Positions 26,683-33,969 of a stretch of DNA of 38,525 bases are shown one piece after another. Source of the stretch: Verrucomicrobiota bacterium (GTDB taxonomy: Bacteria > Verrucomicrobiota > Verrucomicrobiia > Limisphaerales > SIBE01); NCBI GenBank assembly GCA_016871515.1, contig VHDE01000049.1, positions 1-38,525 of the forward strand. Reading direction: 5' to 3'. How positions within the stretch are numbered: the first letter of the stretch is position 1; the number at the start of each line of letters is the position of its first letter. The notes under the pieces are model-generated. The model did not search any database. It was not told the origin of the DNA and was given only the letters and a program-made list of their open reading frames with translations. Made by a program: the position numbers and the translations under genes.

Positions 26683-27643
26683 CCGTATTCTGGAGGGCAT
26701 TCGCGAAAGCGAAACTTTTTGCGTCGTTGGGCACATCCGGCCCGACGGCGACTGTATTGGCTCGCAGCTTGGACTGACGCTCGCCTTGCAGAGTGAAGGG
26801 AAAAAAGTTCAGTGCTGGAACCAGGATCCGGTCCCGCAAAAACTCGCCTTCCTTGATCCTAAAAAGCTCTTTCAACCGCCTTCTCCGGGCCATCAGTTTG
26901 ATTGCGTTATCGCGACCGATTCGGCCAGCCTCGAACGATTGGGGACTGTCGGCGAGTGCATCAAGGAACGAAAGCTTTTCATCAATATCGACCATCATCA
27001 GAGCAACACGCGCTATGGCGACATCAATTGGATCGCCGCCCGAGAGCCCTCCACCGGCGAATTGATTTTCCGCCTGCTCAAGGCAGCGAACTGGCCGATT
27101 ACTTCCGCTATTTCGGATTGCCTCTTCACTGCCGTTTCCACCGACACCGGCTCCTTTCAGTATCCCACAACCCGTCCGGCGACTTATCATGTCGCTGGAG
27201 AGCTGGTCAAACGAGGCGCGAACTTGGCCAAAATTTGCGACGAAGTCTATCAGTCCTTTTCTCTCTCGCGAGTTCGCCTGCTCAAATTGCTCTATAACAA
27301 ATTTCGGCTGACGCATCAAAACCAGATTGGGTACTTGTGGTTGAAGAAGGCCGATTTCGCCCGCACCGGCGCAGATACGAGCGATTCGGAAGGTTTGATC
27401 GATCATATTCGAGCGATTGAACCCGTCGTCGTCGCCTGCGTCTTTGAAGAGCTTGAGCCAGAATTCACACGCATCAGCCTGCGGTCGAAAAATGATCGTA
27501 TCAACGTGAACGAAATCGCCAGCCAGTTCGGCGGTGGCGGCCACAAAGCGGCGGCGGGAGCGCGAATTCCCGGACGCCCTCTCTCGGTCCAGCGACGTGT
27601 GATAGCCGCGATTAAGAAGGCTCTCAACTCCTCGCACAAATGA
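26657..27643 (+). CDS. nrnA: DHH-family phosphoesterase, NrnA-like oligoribonuclease / pAp phosphatase
   Basis: Enzymes of this type degrade very short RNAs (nanoRNAs) and dephosphorylate 3'-phosphoadenosine 5'-phosphate. With the ATG at 26657 (MKAHPKIIDRILEGI) the protein has 328 residues, as expected. The frame is open from 26579 but those codons lie inside rbfA. Metal-binding motifs are complete: GHIRPDGD (25-32), ATDSAS, NIDHH (110-114) and STDTGSF. The DHHA1 domain has the nucleic-acid-binding GGGGHKAAAG near 291-300. The 26-base overlap with rbfA suggests translational coupling. NrnA in the nusA-truB cluster is a common bacterial arrangement. Confidence 0.93.
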   Translation: MKAHPKIIDRILEGIRESETFCVVGHIRPDGDCIGSQLGLTLALQSEGKKVQCWNQDPVPQKLAFLDPKKLFQPPSPGHQFDCVIATDSASLERLGTVGECIKERKLFINIDHHQSNTRYGDINWIAAREPSTGELIFRLLKAANWPITSAISDCLFTAVSTDTGSFQYPTTRPATYHVAGELVKRGANLAKICDEVYQSFSLSRVRLLKLLYNKFRLTHQNQIGYLWLKKADFARTGADTSDSEGLIDHIRAIEPVVVACVFEELEPEFTRISLRSKNDRINVNEIASQFGGGGHKAAAGARIPGRPLSVQRRVIAAIKKALNSSHK

Positions 27644-27646
27644 GCC

Positions 27647-28360
27647 ATGCAAACCTTTGACCCGTTCGACGGAGCTTTATTGATCGACAAACCGGTCGGC
27701 CCAACTTCTCACGACGTCGTCGAAGCCATTCGCCGCCAGTTCCATGTGAAGAAGGTCGGCCACTCCGGAACACTTGACCCTAATGCAACTGGGCTGCTCG
27801 TGCTGCTGCTGGGCCGCGCCACGAAACTTTCAGAGAAATTGATGTCCTCTGACAAGGTCTATGAGGGCTCGATGAAATTCGGTGAAGTCACCGATAGTTA
27901 CGACGCTCAAGGCGAATTGGTCAGTTCGCTGCCGGTGCCGCCGGCCACGCTTGAACAACTGAACGAAATCGCCGCGACATTTGTTGGCGACCACATGCAA
28001 GTGCCGCCCATGGTATCCGCCGTCAAGAAAGATGGCGTTCCTCTTTACAAACTCGCTCGCAAAGGCATCGAAGTGGAACGTAAGCCGCGCCTAGTCCACA
28101 TCTACAGTTTTCGTTTCAGCGCTTATACTGAGCCAATAGGACAATTTCGGGTTGCGTGCACCAAAGGCACCTACGTCCGGACACTCGCTCAGGACTTTGG
28201 CCAAAAGCTCGGTTGCGGCGCGCACTTGGCGACGTTGCGACGCTTGGTGTCCGGCAGCTTCGATGTTGCCAATGCGATTCCATTCGAAGATGTCCTAGTT
28301 TGGGCCCCACGAGATTTGGAGCAACGAGTGATTCCTTTTCTGAAACTTGTGGAAACGTGA
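27647..28360 (+). CDS. truB: tRNA pseudouridine(55) synthase TruB
   Basis: TruB converts uridine 55 in the T-loop of tRNAs to pseudouridine. It has 237 residues, with the catalytic aspartate D44 in GHSGTLDPNATG. Other conserved parts are GALLIDKPVGPTSHDVV near the N-terminus, VPPMVSAVKKDGVPLYKLAR, and CTKGTYVRTLAQDFG. It lacks the C-terminal PUA-like extension found in longer TruB proteins, which is common in some phyla. It starts three bases after the nrnA stop. The stop codon falls at the beginning of a palindromic repeat (28356-28495), so the native C-terminus may have been trimmed or extended slightly by that insertion. Confidence 0.96.
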   Translation: MQTFDPFDGALLIDKPVGPTSHDVVEAIRRQFHVKKVGHSGTLDPNATGLLVLLLGRATKLSEKLMSSDKVYEGSMKFGEVTDSYDAQGELVSSLPVPPATLEQLNEIAATFVGDHMQVPPMVSAVKKDGVPLYKLARKGIEVERKPRLVHIYSFRFSAYTEPIGQFRVACTKGTYVRTLAQDFGQKLGCGAHLATLRRLVSGSFDVANAIPFEDVLVWAPRDLEQRVIPFLKLVET

Positions 28361-28495
28361 AACGTAACGCGTGATGCGTGATATGTGAATCGGTAATTGG
28401 GCGCGTTGCCTGTGTGGCGCACAATCAGATGTGACAAAGCGATCAATCATTAGACTTCGGGATCACGTTTCACCCATCACGCCCCACGTTTCACG
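28356..28495. repeat. Palindromic repeat element between truB and ribF
   Basis: The arms, 28356-28378 and about 28472-28495, are inverted copies matching at about 20 of 23 positions, built from the words ACGTTTCACG and CATCACGC. The left arm includes the truB stop codon and the right arm ends a few bases before the ribF ATG. Related words occur as the tandem repeat inside uvrA (12276-12303). Confidence 0.8.
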
Positions 28496-28501
28496 CATTA
28501 G

Positions 28502-29431
28502 ATGAGAATCATTCGCCAAGCCTCTGAACTTGCGGCCGCGCCGCGAAAAGTCTGCGTCGCCATCGGTGTTTTTGATGGTGTCCATCTGGGTCATCAACAA
28601 GTCATCCGCCAGACTATAACGGACGCCCGGCAGCATAGCGCGATGGGGGTCGCAATTACATTTGATCGGCATCCAAGCGCGGTGGTGTCACCCGAACGCG
28701 CTCCGGCATTAATCTATTCGCTTCCTCAGAAATTGCGTGTCATCGATTCTCTGGGCGCGGACGCGATCCTGTTGATCGAGTTTAATCAGGCATTCAGTGA
28801 ACAGTCAGCGGAAACATTTATTCGCGGCCTGGTCAAAGACTTTGGACACATCCATAGCGTCTGCGTCGGCAGCAACTTCACATTTGGCCACAAACGCGCT
28901 GGAAATGTGGCCCTGCTCAAGTCACTTGGACAGGAACTGAGGTTCGCTGTGCATGGCTTGGCCGCCGTATCGCTGGATGGAAAAACGGTCAGCAGCACCC
29001 GCATCCGCGAGGCGATTCGCCACGGAAATCTCGACGCCGCGAGCCAAATGCTGGGGCGCGCTTACTCGGTGTCAGGCAATGTGATCCCGGGAGATCAATT
29101 GGGACGGCAATTAGGATTTCCAACGGCCAACTTGGACATCACCCAATTGACACTGCCGCCGAACGGCGTTTACGCGGTGCTGGCGTTGGTCAAAGGCTCC
29201 ACTCACCAGGCAGTTTTGAACATTGGACACCGTCCCACACTGGAGCGGAGCGAGCCGGAACTCCGGGCGGAAGTGCACCTGCTGGATTTTTCCCACGACT
29301 TGTACGGTCAGGAAGTAGAGTTGACCTTCGTTGAAATGCTTCGTCCGGAACAAAAGTTTCTTTCGATCGACGAGCTGAAAGAACAGATCGAACGCGACAT
29401 TACCAAGGCGCGTGAGGTCTTGGGACAATGA
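28502..29431 (+). CDS. ribF: Bifunctional riboflavin kinase / FAD synthetase
   Basis: RibF phosphorylates riboflavin to FMN and adenylates FMN to FAD. The 309 residues cover both domains. The N-terminal FAD synthetase has GVFDGVHLGHQ, FDRHP and SSTRIREAI. The C-terminal riboflavin kinase has GRQLGFPTANLD, PPNGVYAV, NIGHRPT and the C-terminal helix region. It is the last gene of the nusA operon, in its usual place after truB, and ends 15 bases from the convergent isomerase gene. Its upstream untranslated region is palindromic repeat sequence, with no ribosome-binding site that I can see. Confidence 0.97.
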   Translation: MRIIRQASELAAAPRKVCVAIGVFDGVHLGHQQVIRQTITDARQHSAMGVAITFDRHPSAVVSPERAPALIYSLPQKLRVIDSLGADAILLIEFNQAFSEQSAETFIRGLVKDFGHIHSVCVGSNFTFGHKRAGNVALLKSLGQELRFAVHGLAAVSLDGKTVSSTRIREAIRHGNLDAASQMLGRAYSVSGNVIPGDQLGRQLGFPTANLDITQLTLPPNGVYAVLALVKGSTHQAVLNIGHRPTLERSEPELRAEVHLLDFSHDLYGQEVELTFVEMLRPEQKFLSIDELKEQIERDITKAREVLGQ

Positions 29432-29446
29432 CGCCACGACGCTCTT

Positions 29447-30418
29447 CTACTCGATCAGGGCAAAGGCCTTCTTCAACGCTTTGGCGGTTGCCGCGCAAGC
29501 TTCTTCGTTGTCCAAGTCGTTAAGAGGTTTATTGAACGGTTCGGCTCGGACCGGTCCGTCATAACCGAGCTTATTTATGGCGTTGAGGAAGGTCGCCACA
29601 TCAATGACGCCCGTCGCGCAGGGCAATTCGCGGCGGCCATCGATTTGCTGATGCAACGGTATCCCCGCGGGGGCATCATTCAGGTCCACGGCTACGATTT
29701 GCTCGCTTTTCAACGAAAGGATATCGGCCTCGGTATCACCAGCGGTCCACCAATGCCAGCTATCCAGCACAAATCCAACGTTGCCTGTGCCGATCTCGGC
29801 AATCAATTCCTTCGTTTCCGCCATGGTATGCACGAACGGAAACTTTCGATTACTCCTCAAGGTTGGCGTTCCGACATATTCCAAACCCAAACGCTGCCCG
29901 TGGTCCTTGAGAATTTGCGCGATGGCCCGTAACCGCTGGCCATGCTGCTTGAGATTCTGCAGGTAGGTCAACCGGTCATGGGCTGGGCTGATCCAAGTTC
30001 CGACGCGGTTGACTCCGGCGCGATGGAGACCATCGGCGATCTTCGGCAAACGGGCCACTCCCTCCTGGAAACGCGCTTCGTCTTGGCGGAAATCGACCGG
30101 CAATCCGGCCGCGCCAAACACAACTCCCCTGCCCTTCATATTCGCCTCTAATTCCTTTAGCTGTTCGTCCGACAACGAAGCGAGATAATCGCCACGGGCT
30201 TCGACAGATTCGAAACCGTGGCGCTGAGCCAGATCAATCGCTTGCGCTTGCGTGGCTGTGACGCCGATATTGCCGCAGACAAGATTGATGGTCATCCGGC
30301 GATGGGCCACGCGTTCGGACTGCGCGTGCAAGGCTCGAGCGGCAAAAATGCTTCCCGTGAGACTCAGCAAAGTCAGGTCTTTCATAAACTGGCGGCGATT
30401 ACAGTTGCAGTGGGACAT
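29447..30418 (-). CDS. Tat-exported sugar phosphate isomerase/epimerase-like TIM-barrel protein
   Basis: I chose the ATG at 30418 because it places a twin-arginine signal, CNRRQFMKDLTLLSLTG, at the N-terminus. An upstream start at 30505 would overlap the preceding gene. The 323-residue protein belongs to the xylose isomerase-like / AP endonuclease 2 fold: EARGDYLASLS, LEYVGTP, GFVLDSWHWW, VDLNDAP and a C-terminal VRAEPFNKPL carry likely metal ligands (Glu, Asp, His, Asp, Glu). Such proteins isomerise or epimerise sugars or inositols, and many in this phylum are exported. The substrate cannot be told. It follows the HEAT/NACHT-like gene on the same strand after a 76-base gap. Confidence 0.85.
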   Translation of the reverse strand: MSHCNCNRRQFMKDLTLLSLTGSIFAARALHAQSERVAHRRMTINLVCGNIGVTATQAQAIDLAQRHGFESVEARGDYLASLSDEQLKELEANMKGRGVVFGAAGLPVDFRQDEARFQEGVARLPKIADGLHRAGVNRVGTWISPAHDRLTYLQNLKQHGQRLRAIAQILKDHGQRLGLEYVGTPTLRSNRKFPFVHTMAETKELIAEIGTGNVGFVLDSWHWWTAGDTEADILSLKSEQIVAVDLNDAPAGIPLHQQIDGRRELPCATGVIDVATFLNAINKLGYDGPVRAEPFNKPLNDLDNEEACAATAKALKKAFALIE

Positions 30419-30494
30419 AAAGGATCTGTGTTGTGGCGCAAACATGAATCTCGCGCAACGCAATTCTGACAAGTCCGGCCAGCTCCCATCGGAT

Positions 30495-33470
30495 TCACTT
30501 ATCAACCAAACTCACAACTGTGTTTGGCGATGGCCGCCCAGCCACATCCTGATTCACCGCCATTTTCTTCAAAGCGTCTTCGACCGCGGAATTGAGTTTC
30601 TCCAGGACTCCATTCGCGTCGGCAACGGCTGGACGGACGAGAGAAAAACGAAATGTAGTCAGGATACTCTCGGCTTCGTCCATTTGGTTCTGATGCAACA
30701 ACTCAAACAGCGAGATCACGCGCGATTGCGCCGCCGGCACAATTCCAATCAATGCTTTAGCGGCATGGCGACAGAGCGTTTTGCTTTCTTGCATCAGGTT
30801 GACCAAGTCCGGCACGGCGCCGCTCGCTTCGCTTCCGATTTGCCCTAGAGCTTCGGCAGCAGCGGCTCGGACTGGCGCCGCGTCGCCTTTATCGCCCACG
30901 ACGCCAATGAGACCGGGAACGGCCATCTTCGCTTTGCTCTTAAAGGCGCCCAAAGCCGCGGCGATCGCGACACGAGATGCTTCCTCGCGCGCCTTGTCCT
31001 TCATTGATTCAACCAACGGAGCGATCGCTGTATCGCCAATCGTAATCAGCGACTGCGTTGCCACCGGACGCAAACGATCATACCGGTCCACTAATGTTTC
31101 GATCAGCACTGGAATCACGTCGTCGGTTTGCGCTCCGATTTCCCCGAGGGCTATGATGACGGCATGGCGCACGCCGATATTTTCGTCGATGTTTCTTAAC
31201 CGCGGAACAAGTGCTGGAAGCGCGGCTTTGGCAGCGGCGCCTATCGAGCCAAGTTGAATGACGGCCGCCCTGCGGTTCTCTGCGATCGGCGAAAGCAATT
31301 GCTTGATTAGCTGCTTAACCTTCATCTGGACGCGCGCTTTTTCCAGCACTATGGGATCAAGTCCTGCGAGGCGGCCTAACTCAACTTCTACAAAATCGGG
31401 TATGCCGGCTTCTTTGCTCAGCGCCAAGTGACAGTCGCGCGCCGCCAAAATAAAGTCTCGAGTTCGAGTGGTTGATGCGCTCTGTTTTTCCAGTTCGGCC
31501 AGGAAACCGTGCCAAGCCGCTTCCCGGGAGCCCAACAGTTCGATCAACCGCAAGCAGGCCAAGTATGCCGCGACCGTGGCGGAGGCGAATCGGTACCGTT
31601 CGTTTTTCGAATCGGCAGGCTTGATTAACCGAAGTTTGTCGTGGAGCAGCGCGAATCCTTGCTCTTGTTCGCTCCCCAACGCTTCCACAATCTGTTCCTT
31701 CGAAACCGGCCGAGGATAATACTGCGTCTTCAAAGATTCCCACGCCACGATTTTGGCAAAGCGACGAACAGTCTCATGGTCGATCATTCCAGCTGGCATC
31801 GCTGTTGAGCGGCTGCATCCATCCACATAACCGAGGATCAAAGCCGGAATACTTTCAACCAACGGGCGAGAACGCAGAGCCTCTTTCGCTTCGATCACGT
31901 GATCAAGGAACAGCCTTGCGAGCAACGGTGTGAGATTTCGATTTGCCGCCAGATCCGAAAGGCGGACACAGTTCTCGAGGAATTCGCGATCTGCAAATAG
32001 TTCCCGCTTCTTTCGCGCCCGCAAGTACGCCCCCGCAAACTCGGTGATCGTTTCTGCCTCAATTGGCAGAAGTGTCACCACTCCTGTCACGGTTTCGAGT
32101 TCCAACTCTCGCTCCGCAGATATGATAACAACCGCGTTGAGGCAGGGACCTCGTTCCGCGGGAGGCTGAAGCATCCGGTTCAATTCCGGGCCACTAATAT
32201 GGCGGGCGTCGATCACAACCAAAATGCGTTGGCGCCTGAGCAATTCAATCGTGAGGCCCCAGGCGAGCGGCGAAGTTCTGTCCAGCAACCTGCCCGCCTC
32301 CCTCCGAATGGAATCGATGAGAGATTCGTAATTCGCCGGCGCCTCGTTTGTTTCAGGTTGAATCCAGACCGGCAACATTTGATGCGATCTTAATCGCCGA
32401 TTGGGTTCGTCAGCCATCGCCCAGCGCGCCATCTCGCATGCCAGGCTGGCCCTGCCGGATCCGTCTTCGCCACGGATCAAAAGGCAAACGCGGTCGGCTT
32501 GAAACAGCGGCCTAACACTTTGTCCGTCTTGCTTCGTCTCAACCTTCGACTCTAACGCGATGGGCAATGCCAGACGAATCTGTTGCTCGGCAAAAACAGG
32601 TGATGCCTCGACTTTTCGAAGCGCTCGAGGCCAATGAGTTTCCAACCACGCGTCGAGAACCTTCGGGTGATACTGAAAAAAGGAAACCAGACAGTAACTG
32701 CGTAATCCGATCGGAGTCTCGCCGGTGATCGGCAGTTTGAGCTCCGGCGCCATGCGAAGACGTTCATTGATTTCCCACAAGAGCAGAGGAGAACGCGACA
32801 AAAGAACGCGCCACATTCCTAAGCAAAGGAAAGGCAGCACGAGCAGCACAGTCATCCACAGCCAAGGGGACCGCCAGCCAGCCACCGAAAACGGGGTCGC
32901 GTTGGATAGCGCCATGGTTTTGGCCCGGAGCAACGCCAAAGCTTGCGTGACACCCGCGTCAATCTCCATGCCTGAATTTTGAAATGTTCGCTCAATCGCC
33001 TCTACGGAAATTAAAGCTCGCTTCAACTCATGAATTGTTGCCGACGGTTTGCCACTGCTTTCGGCGGCATTGGCCGCGATCATGGCCAGCGATTTGGCGG
33101 CGTACTCGCGAAGAACTCGCGGCTCTTCTTGATTTGTCAGCACTAACGCAAAGTCATCAGCAAACGCCCCAGCATTGGGCGCCATCGATAGCCAAGCTTC
33201 GAAAGCTGCCTCACGCATCGGCAGAAGCTCCTTCTTATCCTTCAGCACAACCATTAATCCAGGAATCAGACTCTGCTCGGCGGCCGCTCCGGCCTGAAGC
33301 TCAGCGAGAGCGTCGAGTCGTTCTTTGGGTTCGAGCGTTTTGTTGAGAAAGATGTTAATGAGCGACGAACGGGAAGGCGGCGAATTGGTTGCGCCGTTCA
33401 CTAATTGCACGCAGAAGAATAATCCAAGCACCCAGGAAAGCCGTTGTGGAAGCTGGAGACGCTGTGCCAT
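30495..33470 (-). CDS. Membrane protein with outer HEAT-like region, degenerate NACHT-like NTPase domain and C-terminal HEAT repeats, 991 aa
   Basis: It starts with a signal peptide (LSWVLGLFFCVQLVNGA, cut near 27). Residues about 30-195 are helical HEAT-like repeats predicted outside the cytoplasm. A transmembrane helix follows at about 203-222 (WMTVLLVLPFLCLGMW). The middle resembles a NACHT/STAND NTPase: P-loop-like GEDGSGRAS (334-342), LPVWIQPE, Walker B-like RILVVIDARH with D421, and a winged region ending TITEFAGAYL. The P-loop lysine is arginine (R340), and the usual DGLDE is DARHI, so nucleotide binding or hydrolysis is doubtful. Residues about 725-915 are regular HEAT repeats of about 39 residues (AAVIQLGSIGAAAKAALPAL and similar). 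It may be a membrane scaffold or signal sensor. I do not recognise a named family with this order. Confidence 0.82.
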   Translation of the reverse strand: MAQRLQLPQRLSWVLGLFFCVQLVNGATNSPPSRSSLINIFLNKTLEPKERLDALAELQAGAAAEQSLIPGLMVVLKDKKELLPMREAAFEAWLSMAPNAGAFADDFALVLTNQEEPRVLREYAAKSLAMIAANAAESSGKPSATIHELKRALISVEAIERTFQNSGMEIDAGVTQALALLRAKTMALSNATPFSVAGWRSPWLWMTVLLVLPFLCLGMWRVLLSRSPLLLWEINERLRMAPELKLPITGETPIGLRSYCLVSFFQYHPKVLDAWLETHWPRALRKVEASPVFAEQQIRLALPIALESKVETKQDGQSVRPLFQADRVCLLIRGEDGSGRASLACEMARWAMADEPNRRLRSHQMLPVWIQPETNEAPANYESLIDSIRREAGRLLDRTSPLAWGLTIELLRRQRILVVIDARHISGPELNRMLQPPAERGPCLNAVVIISAERELELETVTGVVTLLPIEAETITEFAGAYLRARKKRELFADREFLENCVRLSDLAANRNLTPLLARLFLDHVIEAKEALRSRPLVESIPALILGYVDGCSRSTAMPAGMIDHETVRRFAKIVAWESLKTQYYPRPVSKEQIVEALGSEQEQGFALLHDKLRLIKPADSKNERYRFASATVAAYLACLRLIELLGSREAAWHGFLAELEKQSASTTRTRDFILAARDCHLALSKEAGIPDFVEVELGRLAGLDPIVLEKARVQMKVKQLIKQLLSPIAENRRAAVIQLGSIGAAAKAALPALVPRLRNIDENIGVRHAVIIALGEIGAQTDDVIPVLIETLVDRYDRLRPVATQSLITIGDTAIAPLVESMKDKAREEASRVAIAAALGAFKSKAKMAVPGLIGVVGDKGDAAPVRAAAAEALGQIGSEASGAVPDLVNLMQESKTLCRHAAKALIGIVPAAQSRVISLFELLHQNQMDEAESILTTFRFSLVRPAVADANGVLEKLNSAVEDALKKMAVNQDVAGRPSPNTVVSLVDK

Positions 33471-33545
33471 GCCGCGTCATTCAACAAGATGACTTTCATT
33501 TAATCAAGACAGTCTCGAATCCGTTGGATCCGGAGAGATCGGGAG

Positions 33546-33631
33546 GACAGGCGTCCCGCCTGTCAACTCTTGCTGCTCCGCTTTCAGCACAATCGTTCAA
33601 TCGGTTTTCCGAAGACAGGCGAGACGCCTGT
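33546..33631. repeat. Inverted pair of GACAGGCG palindromes
   Basis: Two copies, 33546-33564 (loop TCC) and 33613-33631 (loop AGA), of an 8-bp stem GACAGGCG/CGCCTGTC, 48 bases apart and in opposite orientation. Further copies are near 1555, 35715 and 35820. The gap they sit in (33471-33969) lies between two divergent genes. Apart from this and the adjoining palindrome cluster I see no gene in it. Confidence 0.85.
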
Positions 33632-33702
33632 CCTGCTCAGTGCACATGGCGCACCCTGGCAGCACCACCCTCGCTTTAGCGCCGGGAACGCCTTGCTGTA
33701 GC

Positions 33703-33828
33703 GCAGACTTGCAGTCTGCCGTATCGCCGATTTGCAATCGGCAAAACGTTCGCCAGTTCCGCGCGCGCCTGGATTGGCCGGAACCTCTGCAGGTTGAAAA
33801 CCTGCGATACAGCAGAGTGCAACTCTGC
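33703..33828. repeat. Cluster of four 7-3-7 hairpins arranged as a nested palindrome
   Basis: Four 17-base units each have a perfect 7-bp stem and a 3-base loop: GCAGACT/AGTCTGC (33703-33719), GCCGATT/AATCGGC (33726-33742), GCAGGTT/AACCTGC (33789-33805) and GCAGAGT/ACTCTGC (33812-33828). The outer two are flanked by TAGC and GCTA and the inner two by GTATC and GATAC, so the whole is symmetrical about roughly 33766. Stem bases differ between units but pairing is kept every time. Confidence 0.88.
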
Positions 33829-33969
33829 GCTACGAGGAAAGCGCATCCTGGGTGGATCCTGTCGAGATGCGCCCCAGTGCACACACCCTGCCTCCTAACC
33901 ATGGACGATTCGTGAAGCGTCTGTTATGCAGTGGGGGCGCCAAGGCTCGGCCTGCGGCGCAATATTCTT

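Noticed and set aside
26582..27652. 356-codon minus-strand frame antisense to nrnA
   Set aside because: The plus-strand frame has all DHH phosphoesterase motifs and the operon context, while the antisense frame has none.
30495..33470. HEAT/NACHT-like protein as an antiphage (Avs or bNACHT) defence gene
   Set aside because: It has a signal peptide and membrane helix, no recognisable effector domain, a degenerate P-loop and no defence neighbours. I keep it only as a protein of unknown role.
33703..33828. Possible CRISPR array or integron attC sites
   Set aside because: The units differ in sequence, the spacing is irregular and symmetrical rather than periodic, and no cas or integrase gene is present.
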